This document shows positions 11,691-20,800 of a stretch of DNA of 64,000 nt, piece by piece. The number at the start of each line of letters is the position of its first letter. Positions within the stretch are counted from its first letter, which is position 1. The position numbers were made by a program, and so were the translations under genes. The notes beneath the pieces are model-generated. The model searched no databases. It was given only the letters and a program-made list of their open reading frames with translations, and was not told where the DNA came from. This DNA is from Puccinia triticina. Lineage: Eukaryota; Basidiomycota; Pucciniomycetes; Pucciniales; Pucciniaceae. The stretch is taken from positions 1,426,001 to 1,490,000 of the forward strand of contig NC_070562.1 in the NCBI RefSeq assembly GCF_026914185.1, written 5' to 3'.

Positions 11691-12539
11691 ATGAGGGATC
11701 TCGGCACAAATAATATAAGATCGTTTGGGTTCAGCTTGGTTCCACAAGGGCTCAAAATGGGACAGGTTTTGTTATGTTGGATAATGGCCTTGACCATGAT
11801 GATTGTGGAGGGAATCAAGAAGCTATCAAAGATCAGTATGAAAAGCTTTGAGGTTATCAGCGGAATTATATTGGTTATTATTTTATATCTTTTCCCACTT
11901 GGCAAAGAAACAGTCCAAAACATAACCGGGTTGCAAATTTTGTTCCCGGAACAACTCTGTAAAATCTGGAGGAATGGAAAGCTATGGCACATCAAAAACA
12001 ATCAGCTATCAGGAAAGTGTATCAGCCGCATTCAAGATCTCAACAAGCTCAAAGACAAAATCTTCAACAAGCATCTCTTCAAACCTCACTTGGATCAACA
12101 TGAAGAAATTTTCAACAAACCTTCACCTCTGGACCCAGGACCCACAGATACGGACCCTGAAGAAAAGAAAGACAGAACCATCAATCTATGCCACCCAAAT
12201 GACAATTTTACAGATCTCAAACCAATAAACTCACCAACTTCAATCAAACCAAATAAAATTTGTCAGCCTTCTGAAGAAACATTTGAGACTCCGCCGCCAC
12301 CAGTTCCTCCGGATATTGCCTCAAAACCAAATCATTCAAGAAATGAATCAAAACTGAAACAAGAATTCAGATCAATCAACAATCTATCTCAACTCAAATC
12401 ACACAGGAATCAATTTCTCCTCTTATTTTACTTACTCAAGAAGCTCATTTTTAAATCAACCCTGAAGATTCCACCAGACCGCTTTGGACAACTCCAGAAA
12501 ACCTTCAACCTCCCAAGGCTCCTTGTTGGAATTGGTTAA
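11691..12539 (+). CDS. Uncharacterised 282-residue ORF of element C
   Basis: I do not recognise this protein. The first ~80 residues contain two hydrophobic stretches (around residues 20-35 and 55-72). The rest is hydrophilic and rich in Lys, Asn, Pro and Ser, with acidic and proline-rich patches (PPPPVPPD). No zinc knuckle (CX2CX4HX4C), protease DSG/DTG or RT motif is seen. Its position upstream of the polypurine tract and 3' LTR makes it part of element C's internal region, so it could be a decayed Gag or an accessory ORF. An ATG-initiated single exon is assumed; splicing cannot be excluded. Confidence 0.35.
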   Translation: MRDLGTNNIRSFGFSLVPQGLKMGQVLLCWIMALTMMIVEGIKKLSKISMKSFEVISGIILVIILYLFPLGKETVQNITGLQILFPEQLCKIWRNGKLWHIKNNQLSGKCISRIQDLNKLKDKIFNKHLFKPHLDQHEEIFNKPSPLDPGPTDTDPEEKKDRTINLCHPNDNFTDLKPINSPTSIKPNKICQPSEETFETPPPPVPPDIASKPNHSRNESKLKQEFRSINNLSQLKSHRNQFLLLFYLLKKLIFKSTLKIPPDRFGQLQKTFNLPRLLVGIG

Positions 12540-14142
12540 ACATTCATCATTTTTTCCTGTTTTCTTGTTTTCTACACTCATCAAAATCAGATATCAGCTC
12601 TAAATTCTTGCACTCTCTGAGTTAGAATCTTTTCAAGTTGGGGGAGGAACTTACACTTCTTTCACACATCAATCTTTCATTGCCACCTTCCTTCCATCCC
12701 TCTTCATTCTTAAGTTCTACTTTTTCTTATATAAGTTGGGGGAGAAGACCTCTGTGTAGTTTTTTGGCTTACAATTTCTCTTGGTTGAGGACAACCATCT
12801 AAGTTGGGGGAGGGCATCCTTCATTCGGCTAGAATTCTAAAAATTAAAAGCTTTTTGCGGACACAAACTCGTCTCGATGCAGGTTGGACAACTAGAAATA
12901 ACTCGCGGAAGACAGCGCTGGATAAAGTGTTTTGTATTCGCAACCGGATCGGCTGAGGACCGAGGAACCAATCGCCACCAGAAATTCAAAAACAACTAAA
13001 TTATTATCATCATTCATCACAATTCAGACATTTGAAAAGCATCAACAATAATGGGACGGTAGTTTATATTGCGACTTCGAACCAAAATCATCGTTCTAGA
13101 GAAGAAAACCACACAAGGAAACTATGATCAGCTTCAAACAAGACAGAATCTATAGTTGGGAATGATCGAAGAGCATCGAGTACTGGCTACGGAGTTCGAA
13201 GAGTATCGGCAAGTAAGGACGATCAGACAAGTTTGGCGAGGCTCTTAAATACAAAGGAAGCGGAGAACAGGAGTCGATTCCGGATCGTTTCCGCTAGACA
13301 TGGCGAGATTTCATTCAAATGCAAATTGAATACGGGCTGTACTTTGATTCGGATGCATGACAAAGTAACAAGATAAAAAACTCCCAACAAAGATGACAGG
13401 AGACAACTTACCTAGTTGAAGAACTGCTAGCCAAATCGATCGAGTAGTCGTGGATCGTTGATAGGAGGCATAGAAGCTGCTGGAGATCGAAAGCCGGGAT
13501 CGGACCAGCTAGAAAGGATCACAGGCGCGAAGACCTGTCACGGACTCGTACTCCGAATCGGAGGAACGCACACGTCACCAGAAAGCGCAGAGCGCGACTG
13601 CGGGCGCAGCAGCGAGGCCCGCGCGACCAATCACGCAAAACCAATACCCCCCGATGACTACTCAACACCCGAGGCACTTGAAGAGCGCGAAGGCACACGC
13701 AAAGCGGACTCCGCGCACACCAACCAACCACAAAACCCCTGGGAGGCTACAACCTCGAACCTGGTTTCAATTCCCACCAACAAACAAGAATTGAAACCTC
13801 AGCCAGAACGCCGGTTCAACCCCTACTCATGAACCCAGCTTTTTGCGCAAGCGGACTGCAGTTCAAATCCCCAGTAAAACCAACCTCTCTCAGTAATAGA
13901 ACTTGGGTTCAAGTCCCACTCTCTGAAAAACACAAAAACTATCAGATCATGGGTTCAAAACACACACTCAACCAAATTTATACCTCAACCCTCAAACAAA
14001 ATCAGCTCACCACGTCTGCGGAGGATCACTGCTCAATCAACACTCAAGTCAAAGCATGATTTCATCATCTTTTTGGATAAAAGCTCTCCATCATATAAAA
14101 TCAAACACAGTCATAAGTCATAATTGACTGGGGACAGTCAAT

Positions 14143-14156
14143 AAGTTGGGGGAGGA
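14143..14156 (+). promoter_or_regulatory. Polypurine tract of element C
   Basis: AAGTTGGGGGAGGA lies immediately upstream of the TG that opens the C-type LTR, as expected for the plus-strand primer of an LTR retrotransposon. Confidence 0.7.
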
Positions 14157-14555
14157 TGTGGTCATTATTCCTGTGTTTGTAGGAGGAAAATTCAAACTTT
14201 TATGTGTACTCACAAAACGCCTCAAGATACAGCCAACTGGAAAGCAGAAATGGAATCTAGGACCAAAATAGCCCCTAGTCACCCACTGAAACCACCCTCA
14301 TATCTCTACCGGATCAGAAGATACGCAAATCACCCCTTTCACGCACCAGTCCGAGTGGGTTCACACACAGACTCAACTCTTGGCTACCATACTTGGCATA
14401 ATGCATACGGCACATGAATTACTTTTCTTCCTTCCTTTTATCAGGCCTCACCTCCTATTTCCCCTTGCATATGTTTGTTTCCCATTTGCATATCTTTGAT
14501 CTTGGAAAATCCTTGTATGAATATATATGATCCTGTTTGCATATCAAAGGGACGC
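14157..14555 (+). mobile_element. Element C 3' LTR, left part (split by element A)
   Basis: The LTR begins TGTGGTCATTATTCC, matching the solo LTR at 24423 (TGTAGTCGTTATTCC), and continues as a diverged copy up to 14555. It is interrupted there by element A and resumes after 22849. The last four bases (ACGC, 14552-14555) are the target duplication of A. Confidence 0.85.
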
Positions 14556-15380
14556 TGTGGTGTTCAATCTTGTACACGCGGGGTCAACTTTAGAACTCGC
14601 GACGGCGCGCGGGAGACATCAAGACGCGTGGAGGATCAATTTTCCCGGATGTAACCCGTTTCAGGACTCAATCTTTCCGGATCTTTGGCGCGCTGGTTCC
14701 CTTTCTACAATTGCTTTTGGATCTTTTCTTTTGTTTCCTTGCTTTCTTTTATTTTTATTTTTTTTCGCTCTCAGTTGTTGTTTCATTTCTCATATGCGCG
14801 TGTTGGATGGTTGTGCTATGTGCTGGGTTGGTTTGGTTTTGTGTTTTGTTTCCTTTTGTCTGTTTCCTCTCTTTTGTGTTTGTTGCGCGCGTGGGTGTAT
14901 GATGAAGGTCCCGCTGCGTGCTGCGCCCGGAGTCTAAGTTCTGTTCGAACTTAGACAATGGGACGGCACGGGAAGACCCTGAACCATAATCTTCCTATCA
15001 AAATTTTTACGGATCACCTTATCAGCGCACTCGGGGCGCCTTCTGAGCCTTATCCATCCCAACGATCGGGATACTCTTTCATCACGCACGTGGCGTTTTT
15101 TCTTGTCGATCCTCATTCTTCCTGACCCCGCCTTCCGGCGCACTTCGACGACCGCGACATCCCAAACTTTCATCATCCTTCCCGGTTTCCTTTTTTTTTT
15201 CCTTTCTCCTCTCAACTCACAACCCCGCCGACGCGCGCTCAATCGCCGTCGTAAATCAAACACCCCCCTACCTCATCGCTTACAGATCCCCCCTTCTTCC
15301 CGCGACCAATCCCCGGAGGGCATTTCCCAACCTTTTCCCCTCCAACAACTGCCGCTGCCTGGCACGGACGGAGTTCCACA
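14556..15380 (+). repeat. Element A 5' LTR
   Basis: 825-bp LTR with TG..CA ends. It contains a pyrimidine-rich middle (14700-14870), a 10-bp stem-loop at 14932-14956, and a C/T-rich 3' half. It differs from the 3' LTR at least within the stem-loop (G versus A) and near the end (CTGCC versus CCGCC). Confidence 0.95.
14932..14956 (+). other. Conserved LTR stem-loop (element A)
   Basis: GTCTAAGTTC pairs with GAACTTAGAC around a TGTTC loop. The element B LTR has the equivalent hairpin (TCCAAGTTC/GAACTTGGA) in the same context (preceded by CCGGAGT, followed by ATGGGA), with a T-A to C-G compensatory change. It is probably transcribed. Its role is unknown. Confidence 0.7.
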
Positions 15381-15382
15381 TT

Positions 15383-15432
15383 TGGTCCCCCGAGCCGGGA
15401 TCGAACCAGCGACCTCAAGATTTACAGTCTCG
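15383..15432 (+). promoter_or_regulatory. Extended primer-binding site: complement of tRNA-Tyr 27-76
   Basis: The reverse complement is the exact 3' half of a tRNA-Tyr: anticodon stem CGAGA/TCTTG, loop CTGTAAA (anticodon GTA), variable loop AGGTC, T arm GCTGG-TTCGATC-CCGGC, acceptor strand TCGGGGG, discriminator A and CCA. That is 50 nt, positions 27-76. It crosses the usual intron site (37/38) without an intron and includes the non-genomic CCA. It is therefore a copy of mature tRNA. A normal PBS is about 8-18 nt. Confidence 0.9.
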
Positions 15433-15538
15433 CCAATTTTTCACGGTCTCGAGACGCTTGGCGGTCCTCTTTCTTCTTTCTTTTCTTTCTTTCTTTCTTT
15501 TTTTTAGTGTTCAGCGGCGGAGGCATAGGAGCTTAGAA

Positions 15539-15649
15539 GTAAGTCCTCCCAGTTTGTGCACCTCCAGGGCGTCTGCTACACAAGTCAAAGCATTACTTTA
15601 GCCACCGCTGTGAGCCACTCGAATTTTTCGCATACTCTTTTCCAATCAG
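15539..15649 (+). other. Intron-like cassette 1 (element A, 5' leader)
   Basis: Starts GTAAGT after TTAGAA, then CCTCC, GTGCACCTCC, GCCACCGCTGTGAGCC and a pyrimidine tract ending CAG, 111 bp in all. The Gag ATG follows 20 bases later. Three more copies occur in A and four in B. Confidence 0.75.
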
Positions 15650-15669
15650 GTTTCTTTTCCTCGCTTGCG

Positions 15670-17805
15670 ATGGCCGACCCAGTAGAAGGCGCAAGGCGCG
15701 TGAAGATCAAGCCTCAGGACAAAGGCTTGGGTTTCGACGGTACGCATGTCGAGCGGTTTCTAGCGGATTACCAGCTGGCCGCGGACTTGGACGGCGCGTC
15801 AGAGTTTGATATGGCGCAGCAAGTGCGTTTCTTTGTGCGCAAGGTTGAGGTCAAGGACGTGTTGGAGACTCTTGACGGGTACGACCCGCCGAATTGGACT
15901 TCGCTCAAGGCTGCCATGCTCGCGTACTGGGGCCAGGTCGACACGGCGCGTTTCACCTTGCCGAATTTAGAGGCCTTGGCTCAATCGTGGATTGCTAAGG
16001 GTGGGGTCTCGTCTGTGGTGGATTATCAAGACTTTCGGCGCGTCTGGGAGCCGATACAATCCTATCTTCTTCGCAAAGCCCATATTGACTCAGTGGAGGA
16101 AATTCGGACTCTCTATTATCGATCGCTGTCAAGTGGAGTTCAGGAGCGCGTTAGAGATCACCTGATCAAGGCTAACACTATGATCACTACCCTTGATAAC
16201 CGATTTAAGCTTCCCGCTTTCGAGATCTTGAAGACCGCGGTCGCGGAGGTGATGAAAGGCCAAACGGCTTTGACTTTTGAAGACGCAAGGACTTCTTCAC
16301 CTGTTCCCGCAGGTCCTTTTCAGCAGGCCAACGACGTCATGCGGAAGATTGAGCAAGATCGTCGCCCTAAAGCTCCCGCCGCGTCAGAGAAGCCACCCGC
16401 TACCATCGACGACATCTCCCAGATGCTGCAATCTTTTGAGCAGCGCTTGGAGAAGAAATACGGTGCTCAGCCTCCTCAGTCCTCTGGCAAGGTACCGCCG
16501 GCGGAGCGCGGTCCTTTGGTTTGCTACTACTGTCACCGTGAAGGGCACGGTACCGGACGCTGTTTCGAGCTCAAGAAAGACAAAGAAGCCAATCTGGTCG
16601 AGCAGAAGGGCAACAATTTCTTCTTGCCCAACGGGGCACTTATCCCTTTCGATTCCTCGCGGCCCATTCGTCATGTGGTCGCCTCTTTCCAACCTCCCCC
16701 TACCGCTAGCGTAGTCACGCCGGAATTCCGCGCTACGTGTGGCTCCCTCGATCCCTGGTACCCCCCGGCTGTCACTTCGCAGTCTTTTTCTGGATCCTAC
16801 GAGGCGGATCCTGCGCGAAAGAAGCACGAGGCTCCAAATCCTTACAAGGCGCCTGCGGTTCCTCCTTCAGCCGTGCGGAAGCCGGTTAAAAAGTCTACGG
16901 CGCGTGCTCCCAATTCTGAAGTAGATGACTCAGATATGGAAGCTGAATTGTTTGAGAGGGTTCCTGCTTCTCCGACCGCGGGCCCTTCTTCTCCCGAGCA
17001 GTCTTCTTCCGAGCAGCCAGCCAAGCCTGCTAGCGCTGCGCCCAAGGTGCGCTTCGAGCGCGGTATCTCCAAGGATCATCCAAACGCCGTCGAAGGCGTG
17101 CTCAAGAAGATCTCCGGTCTCAAGGTTCCGGATTTGTCGGTTTCGGAGCTTTTAGCGGTGGCACCGTCTGTCGCTGAAGGCATGAAGCGATGGGTATCGC
17201 GCAAGCGCGTAGAGGTTGGAGCGGAGGAGCTGAAGGTCTCTTCGGGTACTCTGGCTGAGGGCGTGGATTTCAAGGCGAACGGATTTGAGCCGCGGCTCTA
17301 CTCGTGCCCGTTGGGCTATTTGCCGTGCTTGGTGGGAGACGAGGAGAGTAATGCATCTCCTTTGGTGGATTCTGGATCCCAGCTTAACCTTATCTCGGAT
17401 GCGATGGCTAACAAGTTCAATATTAGCCCGCGCGTCAACTTTAGTTCAGCAGTCTACGGAATTGGCAATCAAGCCTGTGAACTGGTTGGTGTCGCTGAGG
17501 ACGTTCCGCTCCGCATTGGCAAATCCATCGTGGGCACGTGTCACTTCTGGATCACTCGAATGGCCGGGCCCATGATCTTGGGGCGGCCCTTTCTCATGGA
17601 TTTCGACGCCACTCTCAACTTTTCGGCAGAAGTAGGCGAGAGGATCTTGCTCCCGGACTCAAATGGGAGGAGGATAGAGGTTTCCCTCTGCGCGACGGAT
17701 TCGGGACGGTGGGAGCGCGAATTCCCTAGCAATGGGAAGAAGGCGATCCTGACGCGCTCAAACACGGCGCGCGACGACCCTGTCGAAGGGCGTCATTTTT
17801 TATGA
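15670..17805 (+). CDS. gag: Gag-protease polyprotein of element A
   Basis: 711-residue structural protein plus aspartic protease of a gypsy element, acting in cytoplasmic virus-like particles. The MADPVEG start at 15670 is preferred because it follows cassette 1 and matches the start of element B's Gag. An in-frame upstream ATG at 15556 lies inside the cassette. Residues ~1-220 are the capsid-like region. A zinc knuckle CYYCHREGHGTGRC (CX2CX4HX4C) lies at about 285-298. A proline/serine-rich linker follows (~320-470). A retroviral-type protease lies near 560-670, with PLVDSGSQ as the active-site Asp loop and ILGRPF near its end. The ORF ends at TGA 17803-17805, overlapping the Pol ATG as ATGA. 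This suggests termination-reinitiation rather than frameshifting for Pol. Confidence 0.92.
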   Translation: MADPVEGARRVKIKPQDKGLGFDGTHVERFLADYQLAADLDGASEFDMAQQVRFFVRKVEVKDVLETLDGYDPPNWTSLKAAMLAYWGQVDTARFTLPNLEALAQSWIAKGGVSSVVDYQDFRRVWEPIQSYLLRKAHIDSVEEIRTLYYRSLSSGVQERVRDHLIKANTMITTLDNRFKLPAFEILKTAVAEVMKGQTALTFEDARTSSPVPAGPFQQANDVMRKIEQDRRPKAPAASEKPPATIDDISQMLQSFEQRLEKKYGAQPPQSSGKVPPAERGPLVCYYCHREGHGTGRCFELKKDKEANLVEQKGNNFFLPNGALIPFDSSRPIRHVVASFQPPPTASVVTPEFRATCGSLDPWYPPAVTSQSFSGSYEADPARKKHEAPNPYKAPAVPPSAVRKPVKKSTARAPNSEVDDSDMEAELFERVPASPTAGPSSPEQSSSEQPAKPASAAPKVRFERGISKDHPNAVEGVLKKISGLKVPDLSVSELLAVAPSVAEGMKRWVSRKRVEVGAEELKVSSGTLAEGVDFKANGFEPRLYSCPLGYLPCLVGDEESNASPLVDSGSQLNLISDAMANKFNISPRVNFSSAVYGIGNQACELVGVAEDVPLRIGKSIVGTCHFWITRMAGPMILGRPFLMDFDATLNFSAEVGERILLPDSNGRRIEVSLCATDSGRWEREFPSNGKKAILTRSNTARDDPVEGRHFL

Positions 17806-20800
17806 GTAAAGTTGATCTGTCAAGTGGCCGTGTTAATCTAGGATCTCGCCCACGCGCCGCTGGATCAACTCATCATCAAGAGATTCACCGGCTTTGTTCC
17901 ATTTTCTCGTCCAATAATCAAAATATCAAATCGAAAAAACATGAAGAAAACACTAAACCTCTCAAAAACATATCTTCAGATCTCAGGTCACTTCTTTTTT
18001 CCGGCTCTATTGGCGTTCTTTCTCACGGTCTTTTTTCTTTCTCTGGCGCGGCTCTTGGCGCGTTTTCTTTCGGCGATGGTTTATTGGAGCAGGGTGGAAT
18101 GGAGGATATGGGAAATTCGCGGAGGTTTGGGAGACAGGAAGTAAGTTCCTCCCAGTTATGCACCTCCCAGGGTTCTACTACGTCGTCATTAGCATTACAT
18201 GCCACATCTGTGAGCCTCGCCGGTTGTTCGCCTCTATCTCCCGTTTTAGGCGACTTCCCATCTTCTCAAACTCGTCTCCGCGACGAGAATAAACTAGCGT
18301 CTCAATCCCGTCTCCGCGACGAGAATAAACTAGCGTCTCAATCCCCTCTCTGCGAAGAGAATAAACTAGATACGTCCTATGGCGTCCTCCGCAATGAGGG
18401 TAAAACTAGACTCCGCGATGAGTCTAAACTCCCGAGCCTCCGCAACGAGGAAAAACTAAAGATCCTCCGCAATGAGGTGAATCTACGATTTTCTTTATTT
18501 TGCGAGGGAGGTGAAGTGGAATTTGGGGCACCGTGGAGGGACTTTGGACTGAAAGTAAGTTCCAACCAAAGTGCACCTCCGGAGCGTGATGCTATACCAA
18601 GTTGTTGTACCCTACCGCGTGCCACAGTCGTGAGCAAAGGACATTCGCCTTGTTTTTCGTTTTCAGACAAGGCACCCTTCGAAGATCGCGCCGAACACCG
18701 CACGTGGACACTGATGGAGTGCGGTTTGAAGTTCCAAGAGCAACTTGCGCTGGTGGATGCGTGGTCGCGGGGCGAGTTCCTCACGTTTGCGGCGAAGTAT
18801 AAGCCGGTTTCGAGGAAGGTTAAGCCGGTCAATCAGGCCATGCCTCAAGGTCTAAATCCTCCTTTGCGTCGACCTCCTCTATCACGCGATCCTTATCGGC
18901 CCCTCCCGCGTTCTCTAGCCGGCTCTTTCGTACCGCGCGGACGCGTCACTGCAGACCGGCTTGAAGTCGTGAATTTCGGACCGGACGGGTGGCTATGGCC
19001 TGATGAGTTGAATGTTATCAAGAATGTCTTAGCCGAACGTAATCTAGCCATAGCCTTTGACGAGTCAGAGCGTGGCCTCTTGAAGGATTCATACGGGTTA
19101 CCCTACATCATTCTCGTTGTCGAACACGAGCCGTGGCAGAAGAAAAAGATACCAATCCCGGCCGCTATGTTAGACAAATTCATCAGCCGTGTCCGTGAGC
19201 GGGTTACTACGGGCTTGTACGAGCAGTCTACCTCAAGCTACTCATCTCCGGTCTTCTGCGTGCTTAAGAGTAACGGTAAACTGCGTATAGTTCACGACCT
19301 TCAGCTGCTAAACAAGGTGACTATTAAAGATGCCGGAGTTCCCCCTGCTACAGAAGACTTCGTCGAATCCTTCGCCGGCCGTGCTTGTTACGGTTTGGGA
19401 GACATAATGGGAGGATATGATGAGCGCGCGCTCGACCCTATCTCTCGTCCTTTAACCACTTTCAATACTCCGTTGGGGCGTTTTCAGCTCACTCGCCTCC
19501 CTCAAGGAGCCACGAATTCTGTGGCCGTGTACCAGGCTCAGATGATGTGGATCCTCCAAGAGGAGATCCCTGATCATGCTGGTATTTTCATCGACGACGG
19601 CGGCATCAAGGGGCCAGCGTCCGACTACGACAATGAAGTTCTCACTTGGCACTCTGGTATTCGGCGTTTCATTTGGGAGTACGCGACAACCCTTGAACGG
19701 ATTCTTTTTCGAATCGAAGAAAGCGGACTCACGGTTTCTGCGGCTAAATTGGCAGCTTGCGTGCCGGCTCTCGAGATCGTGGGCAATGTAGTATGCAAGG
19801 AGGGCCGGAGAATGGCAAAGACTAAAGTTAATAAAATTCTCTCTTGGCCAACTCCGGCTAACGCGACGGAAATTCGAGGTTTCCTGGGGGTTGTGGTCTA
19901 CGTTCGCATTTTTATTCCGGCACTTTCGGAAATATGTCTTCCGCTGCGACGCCTTACGCGGAAGGACGTGGATTGGATTTGGTCGGCGGAGTGCGACGCG
20001 GCGTTTGAAAAGCTCAAGTTGATTGTAGGCAAGGACATTGTGCTGGTCAAAATCGAATACGGCCCGGATGCAGGCAAGATCAAACTGGCGGTGGATTCCA
20101 GCTTCCACGCGGCGGGTGCGGTTCTCACCCAGCAAGATTCAAATGGCCTTGATCGCCCCGCTCTCTACGAGTCTCTTTTGTTTTCGGATGTCGAGTCGCG
20201 TTACTCTCAGCCAAAGCTCGAATTGTGTGGTGTAGCGCGGATACTCAAGAAGCTGCAGACCGTTCTTTGGGGGCAGCATTTTGAGCTCCAAGTCGACGCG
20301 ATCTCTTTGATCCAGATGATTAACTCCCCCAGCTTACCCAACGCCCCGATGACGCGCTGGGTGGCTTTTATTCAGCTTTTTTCCTTCGACATCGTTCACC
20401 GTCCGGGTAAATCTTTTACCATGCCGGACAGGCTGTCTCGACGACCGATGGAGGACGATGAGTCCATCCCAGATGCTGAGTTCGATGAAGACGCACCTCT
20501 CATTCATCCTCGATACGTCGGCGCGTCTGGTGCTCAAGGAGAGTATACTGGGTTTCAGGAGGGCTATTGGCGGATGATGGAGAGTTTTCTGGCCACGTTA
20601 TCTAAGCCTAAGGAGATGAATGCTAAAGACTTTCGTGCTTTGAAGCGCAGATCAGCGGAGTTCTTCTTACAGTCCGGGCGCCTCATGAAGAGAGGAAGCC
20701 CCCTGCCAAAGATTGTCGTAACCATTCCCGCAAAACAGGACGAGATCCTCAATCAGCTCCATGAAAGCCTGGGCCACCGAGGCACTACGGAAACTTATCG

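Larger units (their letters stand above)
11601..14156 (+). mobile_element. LTR element C, internal region (3' part)
   Basis: This region ends in a polypurine tract (AAGTTGGGGGAGGA, 14143-14156) directly against an LTR that starts TGTGGTCATT. The same AAGTTGGGGGAG word recurs near 12636, 12735 and 12800. One ORF (11691-12539) is visible. No RT, RNase H or integrase motif was found here, so the element is truncated or is a non-autonomous derivative. A 5' LTR was not found in the window. Confidence 0.6.

Noticed and set aside
13458..13832. 124-residue frame in element C as a gene
   Set aside because: No motif, no repeat of it elsewhere in the window, and composition resembles its surroundings.
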